A DNA stretch of 64,000 bases, from positions 6,524,340-6,588,339 of the forward strand of contig NC_009656.1 of assembly GCF_000017205.1 (NCBI RefSeq), given 5' to 3'. Position numbers and translations under genes: made by a program. Source of the stretch: Pseudomonas paraeruginosa PA7 (GTDB lineage: Bacteria > Pseudomonadota > Gammaproteobacteria > Pseudomonadales > Pseudomonadaceae). The notes beneath the pieces are model-generated. The model was given only the letters and a program-made list of their open reading frames with translations, had not been told where the DNA came from and searched no databases. Shown piece by piece: positions 8,908 to 16,983 of this stretch. Position 1 is the first letter of the stretch, and each line of letters begins with the position of its first letter.

Positions 8908-9696
8908 ATGCGCCTTCTCTTCTTCAGCGCCCTTCTCCTGCTCTTCGGACAGGCCCAGGCCAGCGAATGGAACGACAGCCAGGCAGTGGGCAAGCTATTC
9001 GAAGCCGCCGGGATGAAAGGTACCTTCGTTCTCTACGACGTGCAGCGGCAGGGTTATGACGGCCACGACCGAGCACGCGCGCAGACCCGCTTCGTCCCTG
9101 CCTCCACCTATAAGGTGGCGCACAGCCTGATCGGTTTATCCACAGGCGCGGTGAAGTCCGCCGACGAGGTCCTGCCCTATGGCGGCAAGCCCCAGCGCTT
9201 CAAGGCCTGGGAGCATGACATGAGCCTGCGCGAGGCGATCCGTGCATCCAACGTGCCGGTCTACCAGGAACTGGCGCGGCGCATCGGCCTGCAGCGTATG
9301 CGCGCCAACCTCGCCCGCATGGACTATGGAAATGGCGAGGTCGGGCAGGTTGTGGACAACTTCTGGCTGGTGGGGCCACTGGAGATCAGCGCGCTGGAGC
9401 AGACCCGTTTCCTCGCCCGGCTGGCACAGGGAGAACTGCCGTTTCCCGAGCAGGTGCAGGCCACCGTGCGCGACATGACCCTGATGGAACACGGCCCGGA
9501 CTGGGAGCTGCACGGCAAGACCGGCTGGTGTTTCGATTGCACGCCGGAACTCGGCTGGTGGGTCGGCTGGGTGAAGCGCGACGAGCGCCTTTACACCTTC
9601 GCCCTGAACATCGACATGCCCGGCGGCGAGGCCGACATCGGCAAGCGCCTCGAACTGGGCAAGGCCGCTCTCAAGGCCTTGGGCGTGCTGCCCTAG
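8908..9696 (+). CDS. poxB: PoxB, OXA-50-group class D beta-lactamase
   Basis: 262 aa, the length of the chromosomal OXA-50 family of P. aeruginosa. Signal peptide of about 18 residues (ending AQA|SE). Class D motifs: S66-T-Y-K69 (acylated Ser and carbamylated Lys), S114-N-V116, Y138-G-N140 and K202-T-G. Start chosen at the ATG with CAGGA seven bases upstream; the open frame further upstream belongs to another frame of the hydrolase gene. A perfect DnaA box (9136-9144) is read in frame as Leu-Ser-Thr using the very rare TTA codon. Confidence 0.95.
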   Translation: MRLLFFSALLLLFGQAQASEWNDSQAVGKLFEAAGMKGTFVLYDVQRQGYDGHDRARAQTRFVPASTYKVAHSLIGLSTGAVKSADEVLPYGGKPQRFKAWEHDMSLREAIRASNVPVYQELARRIGLQRMRANLARMDYGNGEVGQVVDNFWLVGPLEISALEQTRFLARLAQGELPFPEQVQATVRDMTLMEHGPDWELHGKTGWCFDCTPELGWWVGWVKRDERLYTFALNIDMPGGEADIGKRLELGKAALKALGVLP

Positions 9697-9700
9697 GTCA

Positions 9701-10108
9701 TCAGTCGCCGACCTTCTTCTGGCGGGACTGCCGCCATTCGTCGAGGCGGATCACCTCGGCGCTGTGCACCGGCGGATTGTCGGCCTCGGCGGCCGCCTCG
9801 AAGCGATGCGGCGCCAGTTCGATGGCGCCGAGGTGATAGCCGTACATGACGATGCGTCCGGCGTAGCGTTCCTCGCCACTGACGGTGAATTCGAAACCGA
9901 ACTCGCGGCTCAGCCGCCATTGCCCGCGATGATCGCGGGCCAGACGCAGGCGTCGGCGCGCGACATTCTCGTCGAGCAGTTCCACGCCCTGCTTGGCGCA
10001 ATGCTGCTTGGCCAGCAGCAGCGCCCGTTCGCGCACGCCATGGGCGCGCCACCACCAGGCTGCGGCGGCGCCCAACAGGAGCATGACGAAAAGGTTACCC
10101 AGGGTCAC
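9701..10108 (-). CDS. DUF3301 membrane-anchored protein
   Basis: 135 aa if translation begins at the GTG giving VTLGNLFVMLLLG; GGA lies eight bases before it. A longer frame extends to 10201 (166 aa) but its extra N-terminus would put 31 mostly polar residues before the single membrane helix, unlike other DUF3301 proteins. One N-terminal transmembrane segment is followed by a basic cytoplasmic domain containing ARDHRGQWRLSREFGFEFT and MYGYHLGAIEL. Function unknown. Convergent with poxB, 4 bp apart. Confidence 0.75.
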   Translation of the reverse strand: MTLGNLFVMLLLGAAAAWWWRAHGVRERALLLAKQHCAKQGVELLDENVARRRLRLARDHRGQWRLSREFGFEFTVSGEERYAGRIVMYGYHLGAIELAPHRFEAAAEADNPPVHSAEVIRLDEWRQSRQKKVGD

Positions 10109-10233
10109 GAGCGGAATCCGGTGGAAGGGAAAAGCCAGCTTACCCGTTCTCCCGGCGAGCAGCGAGTGGGGGGTGTTTTCGCCATGTGATTTAGCCCCCA
10201 TACTGCGCCGACTCAGCTGTAGGAAGTCGTCTC

Positions 10234-11100
10234 ATGCCACGCACGCCCCACCTGCTCGCCATCCAGTCCCACGTCGTCTTCGGCCACGCCGGCAACGCCG
10301 CCGCGGTGTTTCCGATGCAGCGCATCGGGATCAACGTCTGGCCGTTGAACACGGTGCAGTTTTCCAACCATACCCAGTATGGCCGGTGGACCGGGCAGGT
10401 ACTGCCGCCGGAGCAGATCCCGGCGCTGGTGGAAGGCATCGCCGGGATCGGCGAGCTGGGCAACTGCGACGCGGTGCTGTCCGGCTACCTCGGCAGCGCC
10501 GCCCAGGGCCGGGCGATCCTCGAGGTGGTAGGGCGAATCAAGCAGGCCAATCCGCGAGCGCTGTACCTCTGCGACCCGGTCATGGGCCACCCGGAGAAAG
10601 GCTGCATCGTGGCTCCGGAAGTCAGCGACTTCCTGCTGGAAGAAGCCGCCGCGGTCGCCGACTACCTGTGTCCCAACCAGTTGGAGCTGGATAGCTTCTG
10701 CGACCGCCAGCCGAACTCCCTCGCCGACTGCGTGGAAATGGCACGGAGCCTGCTGGCACGCGGTCCCAGGGCAATCCTGGTAAAGCACCTGAACTATCCG
10801 GGCAAGGCCGGCGACACCTTCGAGATGCTGCTGGTGGCCGCCGATCAGGTCTGGCACCTGCAACGCCCGCTGCTGGCCTTCCCGCGCCAGCCGGTAGGGG
10901 TCGGCGACCTGACCTCGGGCCTGTTCCTGTCGCGCCTGCTGCTCGGCGACGACCTGCGCAACGCCTTCGAATTCACCAGCGCCGCGGTCCATGAAGTGCT
11001 GCTGGAAACCCAGGCCCGCGGCAGCTACGAGCTGGAGCTGGTGCGGGCGCAGGACCGGATCGCCCATCCACGCGTACGCTTTGACGCGGTACGCCTGTGA
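10234..11100 (+). CDS. pdxY: PdxY, pyridoxal kinase
   Basis: 288 aa ribokinase-fold kinase that phosphorylates pyridoxal to PLP in the vitamin B6 salvage route. Visible family signatures are the N-terminal LLAIQSHVVFGHAGN, the substrate strand SGYLGSA, LCDPVMGH, PNQLEL and the C-terminal anion-hole region VGVGDLTSGLF, with the catalytic Asp in GVGD. AGGA precedes the ATG by 11 bases. The stop codon is part of a long perfect hairpin. Confidence 0.95.
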   Translation: MPRTPHLLAIQSHVVFGHAGNAAAVFPMQRIGINVWPLNTVQFSNHTQYGRWTGQVLPPEQIPALVEGIAGIGELGNCDAVLSGYLGSAAQGRAILEVVGRIKQANPRALYLCDPVMGHPEKGCIVAPEVSDFLLEEAAAVADYLCPNQLELDSFCDRQPNSLADCVEMARSLLARGPRAILVKHLNYPGKAGDTFEMLLVAADQVWHLQRPLLAFPRQPVGVGDLTSGLFLSRLLLGDDLRNAFEFTSAAVHEVLLETQARGSYELELVRAQDRIAHPRVRFDAVRL

Positions 11101-11149
11101 TCCTCTGAGCCGCCTGTGGGTAAGATTATCCACAGGCGGCTCAGAGGAT
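11100..11149. terminator. 20-bp perfect inverted repeat between pdxY and the KefB-like gene
   Basis: Arms 11100-11119 and 11130-11149 are exact reverse complements around a 10-nt loop. The left arm begins in the pdxY stop codon. The right arm and loop edge contain a perfect DnaA box (11126-11134). No T-tract follows on either strand, so it is either a factor-assisted or bidirectional terminator for the convergent genes, or a protein site. Confidence 0.6.
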
Positions 11150-11257
11150 GTATTTCTCCAGCATCAATCCAGCGCCGCCACTAGGGCGAAGGCCATGCCC
11201 AGACGCCGTTCGATCAGCGGCTTCAGCCGCGGCCCGGTCGCAGGCCGCCGCAGCACG

Positions 11258-12964
11258 TCAGGCGGACTGCGGCAGCGGCGCGTCGCTGCCCTGCTCGTCG
11301 TCGCGATCGAGGCCCAGGCGACGGACCATCCCGCAGGCGATTTCGCGCTCGCCCATGATCACCAGGTTGGCACCGTTCTGCTCCAGGTAGTCCACCTCGG
11401 CGTCGAAGTGCGCGCGGGCGACGATATCCAGAGGCGGATTCACCGCGCGGGCATGACTGGCGATCTGCCCGGCCTCGAAGCCGTTGGGAATGGCGATCAG
11501 CAACCAGCGCGCCTCGCCGATGTTGGCCAGTTCCAGCACGGCGGGGCTGGCGGCATTGCCGAGCACCACGCTGTAGCCCTGCTCGCGCAGCTCGTCGGCC
11601 TTGTCGCGCTTGTCCACCACCACCACGAATGGCGTCCCGGCGGTGCGCAGGCGCGCGCTGACCAGTCCGCCGACCCGGCCATGGCCGATCAGCACCGCGT
11701 GGTCGCGCTCGAGGATCGGCGGCGGCAGGTCCTGCGCCGGCATCTCGCGGACCCCACCCGCGGCCTCCGCCAGGCGCTGCTCCTTGCGCTGCTGCAGGCG
11801 GTCGATGGCGATGAACAGCAGCGGGTTGACCAGGATCGACAGGATCGCCCCGGCCAGCACCAGGTCGCGGCTCTGCTCCGGGACCAGTTCCAGGCCGATG
11901 CCCAGGCCGATGAGGATGAAGGAGAATTCGCCGATCTGCGCCAGGCTGGCGGCGATCACCAGCGCGGTGCTGTTCGGGTGGCCGAAGGCACGGACGATCA
12001 GGTAGGCGGCCAGGGACTTGCCGAAGACGATGACCAGGAAGGTGGCCAGCACGGTAAGCGGCTCCTGCAGCAGGATCATCGGATTGAACAGCATCCCCAC
12101 CGAGACGAAGAACAGCACCGCGAAGGCGTCGCGCAACGGCAGCGAGTTCTCCGCCGCCTCGTGGCTGAGCTCGGATTCGTTGAGGATCATGCCGGCGAAG
12201 AACGCGCCGAGGGCGAAGGAGACCCCGAACAGCACCGCCGAACCGTAGGCGATGCCCAGGGCGATGGCCAGCACGGCCAGGGTGAAAAGTTCGCGCGAGC
12301 CGCTGGCGGCGATCTTCTCCAGCACCCAGGGCACCACCCGGCGCCCGCCGAGGATCATCAGGGCGACGAAGGCGGCGACCTTGCCCAGGGTAAGCAGCAG
12401 CGGCCAGAGCAGGCCGGCGCCGCCGGTGTCGCTCTTGCCGCCGAGGGTCCCGGCCAGCGCCGGCAGGAGCACCAGGGTGAGGACCATCGCCAGGTCCTCG
12501 ACGATCAGCCAGCCGATGGCGATCCGTCCGCGTTTTGTATCCAGCAGCTGACGCTGCTCCAGGGCCCGCAGCAGGACCACGGTGCTGGCCACCGACAGGC
12601 TCAGGCCGAACACCAGGCCACCGCCGAAATTCCAGCCGAGCAGGCTCGCCAGGCCGATGCCGAGCAACGTGGCGACGCCGATCTGCACCAGCGCCCCGGG
12701 AATGGCGATAGCCTTCACGGATAGCAGGTCCTTGAGGGAGAAATGCAGGCCGACGCCGAACATCAGCAGGATCACCCCGAGTTCGGCGATTTCCTGCGAC
12801 AGCGCCTGGTCGGCCACGTAACCGGGAGTGAACGGCCCGGCCAGGACGCCCGCCAGCAGATAGCCGACCAGCGGCGAAATGCGCAGGCGATTGGCCAGGG
12901 CCCCGAAGAGGAAGGCGAGGACAAACCCCGCGGCGAGTGTGGTGAGTAGCGGCGTGTGATGCAT
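11258..12964 (-). CDS. KefB-like CPA2 cation/proton exchanger with TrkA-N domain
   Basis: 568 aa from the ATG giving MHHTPLL, which has GGGAG five to six bases upstream; the frame is open further but those residues are polar leader sequence. About 12 membrane segments form the Na/H-exchanger domain (LVGYLLAGVLAGP, GVILLMFGVGLHFSLKDLL near the N-terminus), followed by a Rossmann nucleotide-binding TrkA-N domain beginning HAVLIGHGRVGG. This is the architecture of potassium efflux systems gated by NAD(H) or glutathione conjugates. Its 5' leader is predicted to be highly structured. Confidence 0.88.
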   Translation of the reverse strand: MHHTPLLTTLAAGFVLAFLFGALANRLRISPLVGYLLAGVLAGPFTPGYVADQALSQEIAELGVILLMFGVGLHFSLKDLLSVKAIAIPGALVQIGVATLLGIGLASLLGWNFGGGLVFGLSLSVASTVVLLRALEQRQLLDTKRGRIAIGWLIVEDLAMVLTLVLLPALAGTLGGKSDTGGAGLLWPLLLTLGKVAAFVALMILGGRRVVPWVLEKIAASGSRELFTLAVLAIALGIAYGSAVLFGVSFALGAFFAGMILNESELSHEAAENSLPLRDAFAVLFFVSVGMLFNPMILLQEPLTVLATFLVIVFGKSLAAYLIVRAFGHPNSTALVIAASLAQIGEFSFILIGLGIGLELVPEQSRDLVLAGAILSILVNPLLFIAIDRLQQRKEQRLAEAAGGVREMPAQDLPPPILERDHAVLIGHGRVGGLVSARLRTAGTPFVVVVDKRDKADELREQGYSVVLGNAASPAVLELANIGEARWLLIAIPNGFEAGQIASHARAVNPPLDIVARAHFDAEVDYLEQNGANLVIMGEREIACGMVRRLGLDRDDEQGSDAPLPQSA

Positions 12965-13331
12965 CGGGACTCCCGGGAGGGCGGGGAACATGTCTTCCGC
13001 GGCCAGCCCGGCGGACGACGACATTCGAAATGGATCGCGGGCCTGCGCCCGCGACGGCATGGCGGTAAGGCTTGCCGCCAACGGGGCCGCCCCCACGGCA
13101 TTCGAGCAAGCCGAGGGAGGCTCTGGTTCCTGGAGAATCCGGCGCGGCCCCGAAAGGTTAACCCGTTGACGTTGCTGGACTTTTATCAGGCACGCCGGTT
13201 TTTTATCAAGAAATGACAGGAATTGGCGCCAGTGAACGCAAAATGCAGGCTTTTCTTATGAAAAGCTGCGAAAAGAGTCGAAAATAAAAAGATACCGCCG
13301 ACGCGCCGGACCTTCCGGCATCGCTTCTCCA
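12965..13331 (-). promoter_or_regulatory. Structured 5' leader and promoter region of the KefB-like gene
   Basis: About 370 bp with no credible gene. Read on the minus strand it contains three stem-loops before the start codon: arms 13144-13152/13082-13090 (9 bp), 13075-13079/13061-13065 (5 bp) and 13047-13054/13035-13042 (8 bp with a 4-nt loop). Upstream of these, around 13190-13290, the DNA is AT-rich and could hold the promoter. The arrangement resembles a cis-acting RNA leader; I do not recognise it as a named riboswitch. Confidence 0.4.
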
Positions 13332-13814
13332 TCAGCCCTCCTCGCGAATCGCCTGGTAACGCGCCTCCAGCTCGGCACGCAGTTGGCGACGCTGCTGGGC
13401 CTGGGCGAAGCGGCGCTTCTGCTCTGCGGTTTCCAGCTCCAGCGGGCGCACGACCACCGGCTTGCGCTCGTCATCCAGCGCCACCATGGTGAAGAAGCAA
13501 CTGTTGGTGTGGCGCACGGACTGTTCGCGGATGTTCTCGGTGATCACCTTCACGCCGATTTCCATGGAGGTCCGCCCGGTGTAGTTGACCGAGGCGAGGA
13601 AGGTCACCAGTTCGCCGACGTGCACCGGCTCGCGGAAGATCACCTGGTCCACCGACAGGGTCACCACGTAGCGACCGGCGTAGCGGCTGGCGCAGGCGTA
13701 GGCGACTTCGTCGAGGTACTTGAGCAGGGTGCCGCCATGGACATTGCCGGAAAAATTGGCCATGTCCGGGGTCATCAGCACGGTCATCGACAGTTGGTTG
13801 TTTCCGGGTTGCAT
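13332..13814 (-). CDS. YciA-type hotdog acyl-CoA thioesterase
   Basis: 160 aa single hotdog domain. NVHGGTLLKYLDEVAY near residues 24-39 is the conserved active-site helix start of acyl-CoA thioesterases, followed by VTLSVDQVIFREPVHVGE. The C-terminal tail is charged and helical (AEQKRRFAQAQQRRQLRAELEA). It should hydrolyse acyl-CoA thioesters; chain-length preference is not visible. Divergent from the exported TPR-like protein. Confidence 0.85.
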   Translation of the reverse strand: MQPGNNQLSMTVLMTPDMANFSGNVHGGTLLKYLDEVAYACASRYAGRYVVTLSVDQVIFREPVHVGELVTFLASVNYTGRTSMEIGVKVITENIREQSVRHTNSCFFTMVALDDERKPVVVRPLELETAEQKRRFAQAQQRRQLRAELEARYQAIREEG

Positions 13815-13974
13815 AGCGTTTTTTCTCTCATCAGGACGGGCGTGGACACCATAGACGCTAACGACTGTGGCAACGGCTACAAATTTTCAATCGTGATGAT
13901 CGAATCCGCTCCGCTGCGGCAGGCCCGCATGGGCTTTTCTTCTAGACTGGCTTTTTTCCACGAGGAATCGCCCG

Positions 13975-14718
13975 ATGTCCGTAGCCCGCCGCCTTCCTTC
14001 GCCGCTCCTGGCCGTCCTGGCCGCTCTCGCCGCCACCGTCGTCCAGGCCGAGGATACGCCCTGCGCGAGCCCCGCGGAATGCAACACGCGCGGCACCCAG
14101 GCTTATCAACAGGGACGTTATCCACAGGCGCTGGAAGCCTTCGAATGGCAACTGCGCCTGGCCGAACGCCAGCAACAGGGGGAGGCGGCGCAGGAGCAGG
14201 CGCTGAACAACCTGATGCTGGCCAACCTCAAGGCCGGCCATGCCGGCCACGCCCGCGCCTGGCTCGCTCTGGCGCTGGCGCGCGGCTACAGCGGTCCGGC
14301 CACCCGCTTCAATCTCGAACAGGTGGCCAGCCAGGTGGACTACCCGGCCCTCCAGGGTCTCGCCGGGCATTACCTGCGCTACGCCGGGCAGGCCGAATGG
14401 GAAAGCCTGAAGATCGAACCGGTGAAGGGCGGCTACCAGGCCAGCTTCGCCCTGATGCGCATCGGCAACCCGGAGAAGCTGATGGAGTACGGCCCCGCGG
14501 CGGTCGGCGAGTTGTCCGGACGGCTGGAAGGGAAAGGCGCGCTTTACCGCTTGCGCAGCGAGGGACTGGGCGCCGGCTGCAGCCTGCAGGTGCTGCAGGA
14601 GGGCATCGACCTGCGGGTGATCGAGAGCCTCGGCGGCGCTTGCCAGGGCTACGGCGGCATGGGTATAGCCGCCGCCGGTGGCTGGCTGAAGATCGCCAGC
14701 CAGGCCAAGGGCGGTTGA
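13975..14718 (+). CDS. Exported tetratricopeptide-like protein
   Basis: 247 aa with a clear signal peptide (cut near VQA|ED). The first part of the mature protein has a TPR-like helical hairpin (GTQAYQQGRYPQALEAFEWQ), with paired Cys residues just before it (CASPAEC) and another pair near the C-terminus (GCSLQ and GGACQG) that could form disulfides. The second half is unassigned. GAGGAA precedes the ATG. A DnaA box is read in frame as Tyr-Pro-Gln. Periplasmic location is likely; function unknown. Confidence 0.75.
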   Translation: MSVARRLPSPLLAVLAALAATVVQAEDTPCASPAECNTRGTQAYQQGRYPQALEAFEWQLRLAERQQQGEAAQEQALNNLMLANLKAGHAGHARAWLALALARGYSGPATRFNLEQVASQVDYPALQGLAGHYLRYAGQAEWESLKIEPVKGGYQASFALMRIGNPEKLMEYGPAAVGELSGRLEGKGALYRLRSEGLGAGCSLQVLQEGIDLRVIESLGGACQGYGGMGIAAAGGWLKIASQAKGG

Positions 14719-14764
14719 GACTTGTCCACAGGCCGCCCCGGCGGGGCGACCTGCGCAAAAGCCC

Positions 14765-15523
14765 TCAGCGCCCGGCGGAAAGACCGAAGTCCACCGCCAG
14801 GTCGGCGCCGGTGATCGCTTCGGCCTGCGGGCCGCAGAGATACCAGACCAGTTCGGCGACTTCTTCCGGGCGAATGAAGCGCGCTGCCTTCCCCTGTGGA
14901 TAATCCTTCAGCAGCGCGCGCTTGTAGCCGTCCGGATTGCCCATGCCATAGCGCTCGGCCTGATAGTCGAGCATCGGCGTGGCGATGTCCGCCGGCGACA
15001 CGGCGTTGACCCGGACGCCCTGCTCGGCCAGCTCCAGGGCCAGGGTCTTGCTCAGCATGGTCAGCGCCGCCTTGCTCGCGCAGTAGGCCGCCGAGCCACG
15101 GTAGGCCTGACGTCCGGAATCGCTGGAGATGTTGACGATGCTGCCCTGGTTCTCCTTGAGATAGGGAATCGCCGCCTGGCACATGTAGAACGAGGCCTTG
15201 AGGTTGACTCCCAGAACCAGGTCGAAGTCTTCCTCGGTGAAGTTTTCCACAGGTCCCTCGCGCCAGACGCCCGCGGCGTTCACCAGGGCGTCCAGGCGCC
15301 CAGTGCGGGCGAGGATCTTCGACATCAGGGTATGGCAGTTATCCGCGCTGCGCAGGTCGGCGACCCCGCTGGCATCCAACGGTACCTGCGCGTTCAGCGC
15401 GTGCAGGCCCTCCTTATCCACATCCGTGGCGGCGATGCGCCAATGACTCTGGGCGAAACGCTTGGCGATTGCCCGGCCCAAGCCGCCGGCTGCACCAGTG
15501 ATAAGAACGACGGGCGTGCTCAT
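14765..15523 (-). CDS. Short-chain dehydrogenase/reductase
   Basis: 252 aa starting at the ATG giving MSTPVVLITG, with AAGGA upstream. NAD(P)-binding TGAAGGLG at residues 9-16, NAAGVW, the catalytic Ser in NISSDSGR and the YCASK active-site Tyr/Lys are all present. It lies 91 bp downstream of the glutamine-synthetase-like gene and is probably the last gene of the aminotransferase/ligase operon; substrate unknown. Two perfect DnaA boxes lie inside it (14895-14903 and 15414-15422). Confidence 0.88.
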   Translation of the reverse strand: MSTPVVLITGAAGGLGRAIAKRFAQSHWRIAATDVDKEGLHALNAQVPLDASGVADLRSADNCHTLMSKILARTGRLDALVNAAGVWREGPVENFTEEDFDLVLGVNLKASFYMCQAAIPYLKENQGSIVNISSDSGRQAYRGSAAYCASKAALTMLSKTLALELAEQGVRVNAVSPADIATPMLDYQAERYGMGNPDGYKRALLKDYPQGKAARFIRPEEVAELVWYLCGPQAEAITGADLAVDFGLSAGR

Positions 15524-15614
15524 CTGCTTTTCCTTACTCCTGTGCCACATGGGAAACACAGGGCGGCCAACCGGTCGCCCGCTTCAATGACTGACCGGCG
15601 ATGCCGGCAGCCGT

Positions 15615-16982
15615 TCAGGCCTGGTTGAGATACCAGCGCCAGTCCTGTTCGCCGACCTCGCCCATGAAGGCGCGGTATTCGGCCTGCTTGATCGCCAGGT
15701 AGATCTTCAGGAACTTCTCGCCGAGCGCCTCGCGCGCCCAGGCCGAGCCCTCCAGGGCACGCAGCGCGGTCAGCCAGTCGCTGGGCAGCGCCTGCGTCGC
15801 TTGAGCGTAGCCGTTGCCGCTGACCGGCGCACCGGGATCGAGGCCTTCGCGGATCCCCCGGCGCACCGCCGCCAGCAGCGCCGCCGCCGCCAGGTAGGGG
15901 TTGGCGTCGGCGCCGCAGATGCGGTGCTCGATGTGCCGGCTGGGCGCCGGACCGCCCGGCACCCGCAATGACACGGTGCGGTTGTTGATTCCCCAGGTCG
16001 GCGCCAGCGGCGCATAGCTGTTGGCCTGGAAACGCCGGAAGGAGTTGGCGTTGGGACAGAACAGCGCCAGCGACTCCAGCAGGCAGGCCTTCATCCCGCC
16101 GATGGCCTGGCGCAGCAGCGGGGTGCCGGCCGGATCGTCGCTGGCGAACAGGTTGTTGCCCTGGCCGTCGGCCAGGCTGAGATGCAGGTGCAGCCCGCTG
16201 CCGGACAGATCGCCGAACGGCTTGGCCATGAAGCAGGCCTGCAGGCCATGCCGGTTCGCCACGCCCTTGACCAGGCGCTTGTAGCGCACCCCCTCGTCGA
16301 TCGCCTGGAGTGCGTCGAAACGGTGCTGCAGGGTGATTTCCAGTTGCCCCGGCGCGTACTCCGAAATCGCCGTGCGCGCCGGCAGGCCCTGGACCTCGCA
16401 GGCCTCGTACAGGTCGTCGAGGAACGGCTGCAACTGCTCCAGCTCGTAGACACCGTAGACCTGGGTCGCCCGCGGTCGCTGGCCGTTCATCTGCAGGGCG
16501 GGCTGCGGCCGGCCATCGCTGCCGCGCTCGCGATCGAGCAGATAGAACTCGAGTTCCACCGCCATCACCGGGTGCAAGCCATCTTCCTGCAGGTTGTGGA
16601 TAACCCGCTGGAGCACATGCCGCGGATCGCCTACCGCGGCCGGAAGTCCCTGCTCGGGATGCATGCTGACCTGCACCTGCCCGGTCGGCGTCTGCCGCCA
16701 GGGTTGCAGGGTCAGGCTGCCGGGCAGCGGATAGGTCCAGCAATCGGCGTCGCCCACGTCCCAGACCAGCCCGGTCTCCTCGACATCATCGCCATTGATG
16801 GTCAGGCCGAGGATGGTGCTCGGCAGCGGCCGGCCGCTCTCGTAGACCGCCAGCAGCTCGTCGCGGTGCAGCAGCTTGCCGCGCGGCACGCCGTTGGCGT
16901 CGATCAGGAACAGCTCGATGCTGCGCACCTCGGGGTGCGCGGCAAGGAATTCGCGGGCTTCCCGCGGATCGGCGAAGCGCAT
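15615..16982 (-). CDS. Glutamine-synthetase-like gamma-glutamylpolyamine synthetase (PauA type)
   Basis: 455 aa. N-terminal beta-grasp region followed by the GlnA catalytic fold: ELEFYLLDRE (first Glu cluster), AISEYAPGQLEITL, GSGLHLHLSL, an NSYAPLAPTWGINNRT segment corresponding to the KRL-P-YEAP loop, and HRICGADANPYLAAAALL. Paralogue of the truncated gene at the start of the window. Its start lies 1 bp from the stop of the aminotransferase gene, so they form an operon. PauA-type amine gamma-glutamylation is the best guess; the actual amine is unknown. Confidence 0.87.
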   Translation of the reverse strand: MRFADPREAREFLAAHPEVRSIELFLIDANGVPRGKLLHRDELLAVYESGRPLPSTILGLTINGDDVEETGLVWDVGDADCWTYPLPGSLTLQPWRQTPTGQVQVSMHPEQGLPAAVGDPRHVLQRVIHNLQEDGLHPVMAVELEFYLLDRERGSDGRPQPALQMNGQRPRATQVYGVYELEQLQPFLDDLYEACEVQGLPARTAISEYAPGQLEITLQHRFDALQAIDEGVRYKRLVKGVANRHGLQACFMAKPFGDLSGSGLHLHLSLADGQGNNLFASDDPAGTPLLRQAIGGMKACLLESLALFCPNANSFRRFQANSYAPLAPTWGINNRTVSLRVPGGPAPSRHIEHRICGADANPYLAAAALLAAVRRGIREGLDPGAPVSGNGYAQATQALPSDWLTALRALEGSAWAREALGEKFLKIYLAIKQAEYRAFMGEVGEQDWRWYLNQA

Positions 16983-16983
16983 G

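Noticed and set aside
11164..11256. Short minus-strand frame ending LIERRLGMAFALVAALD downstream of the KefB-like gene
   Set aside because: Only about 30 codons from the first possible GTG, overlaps the exchanger 3' end, and no ribosome site. Could be a remnant, but nothing supports a gene.
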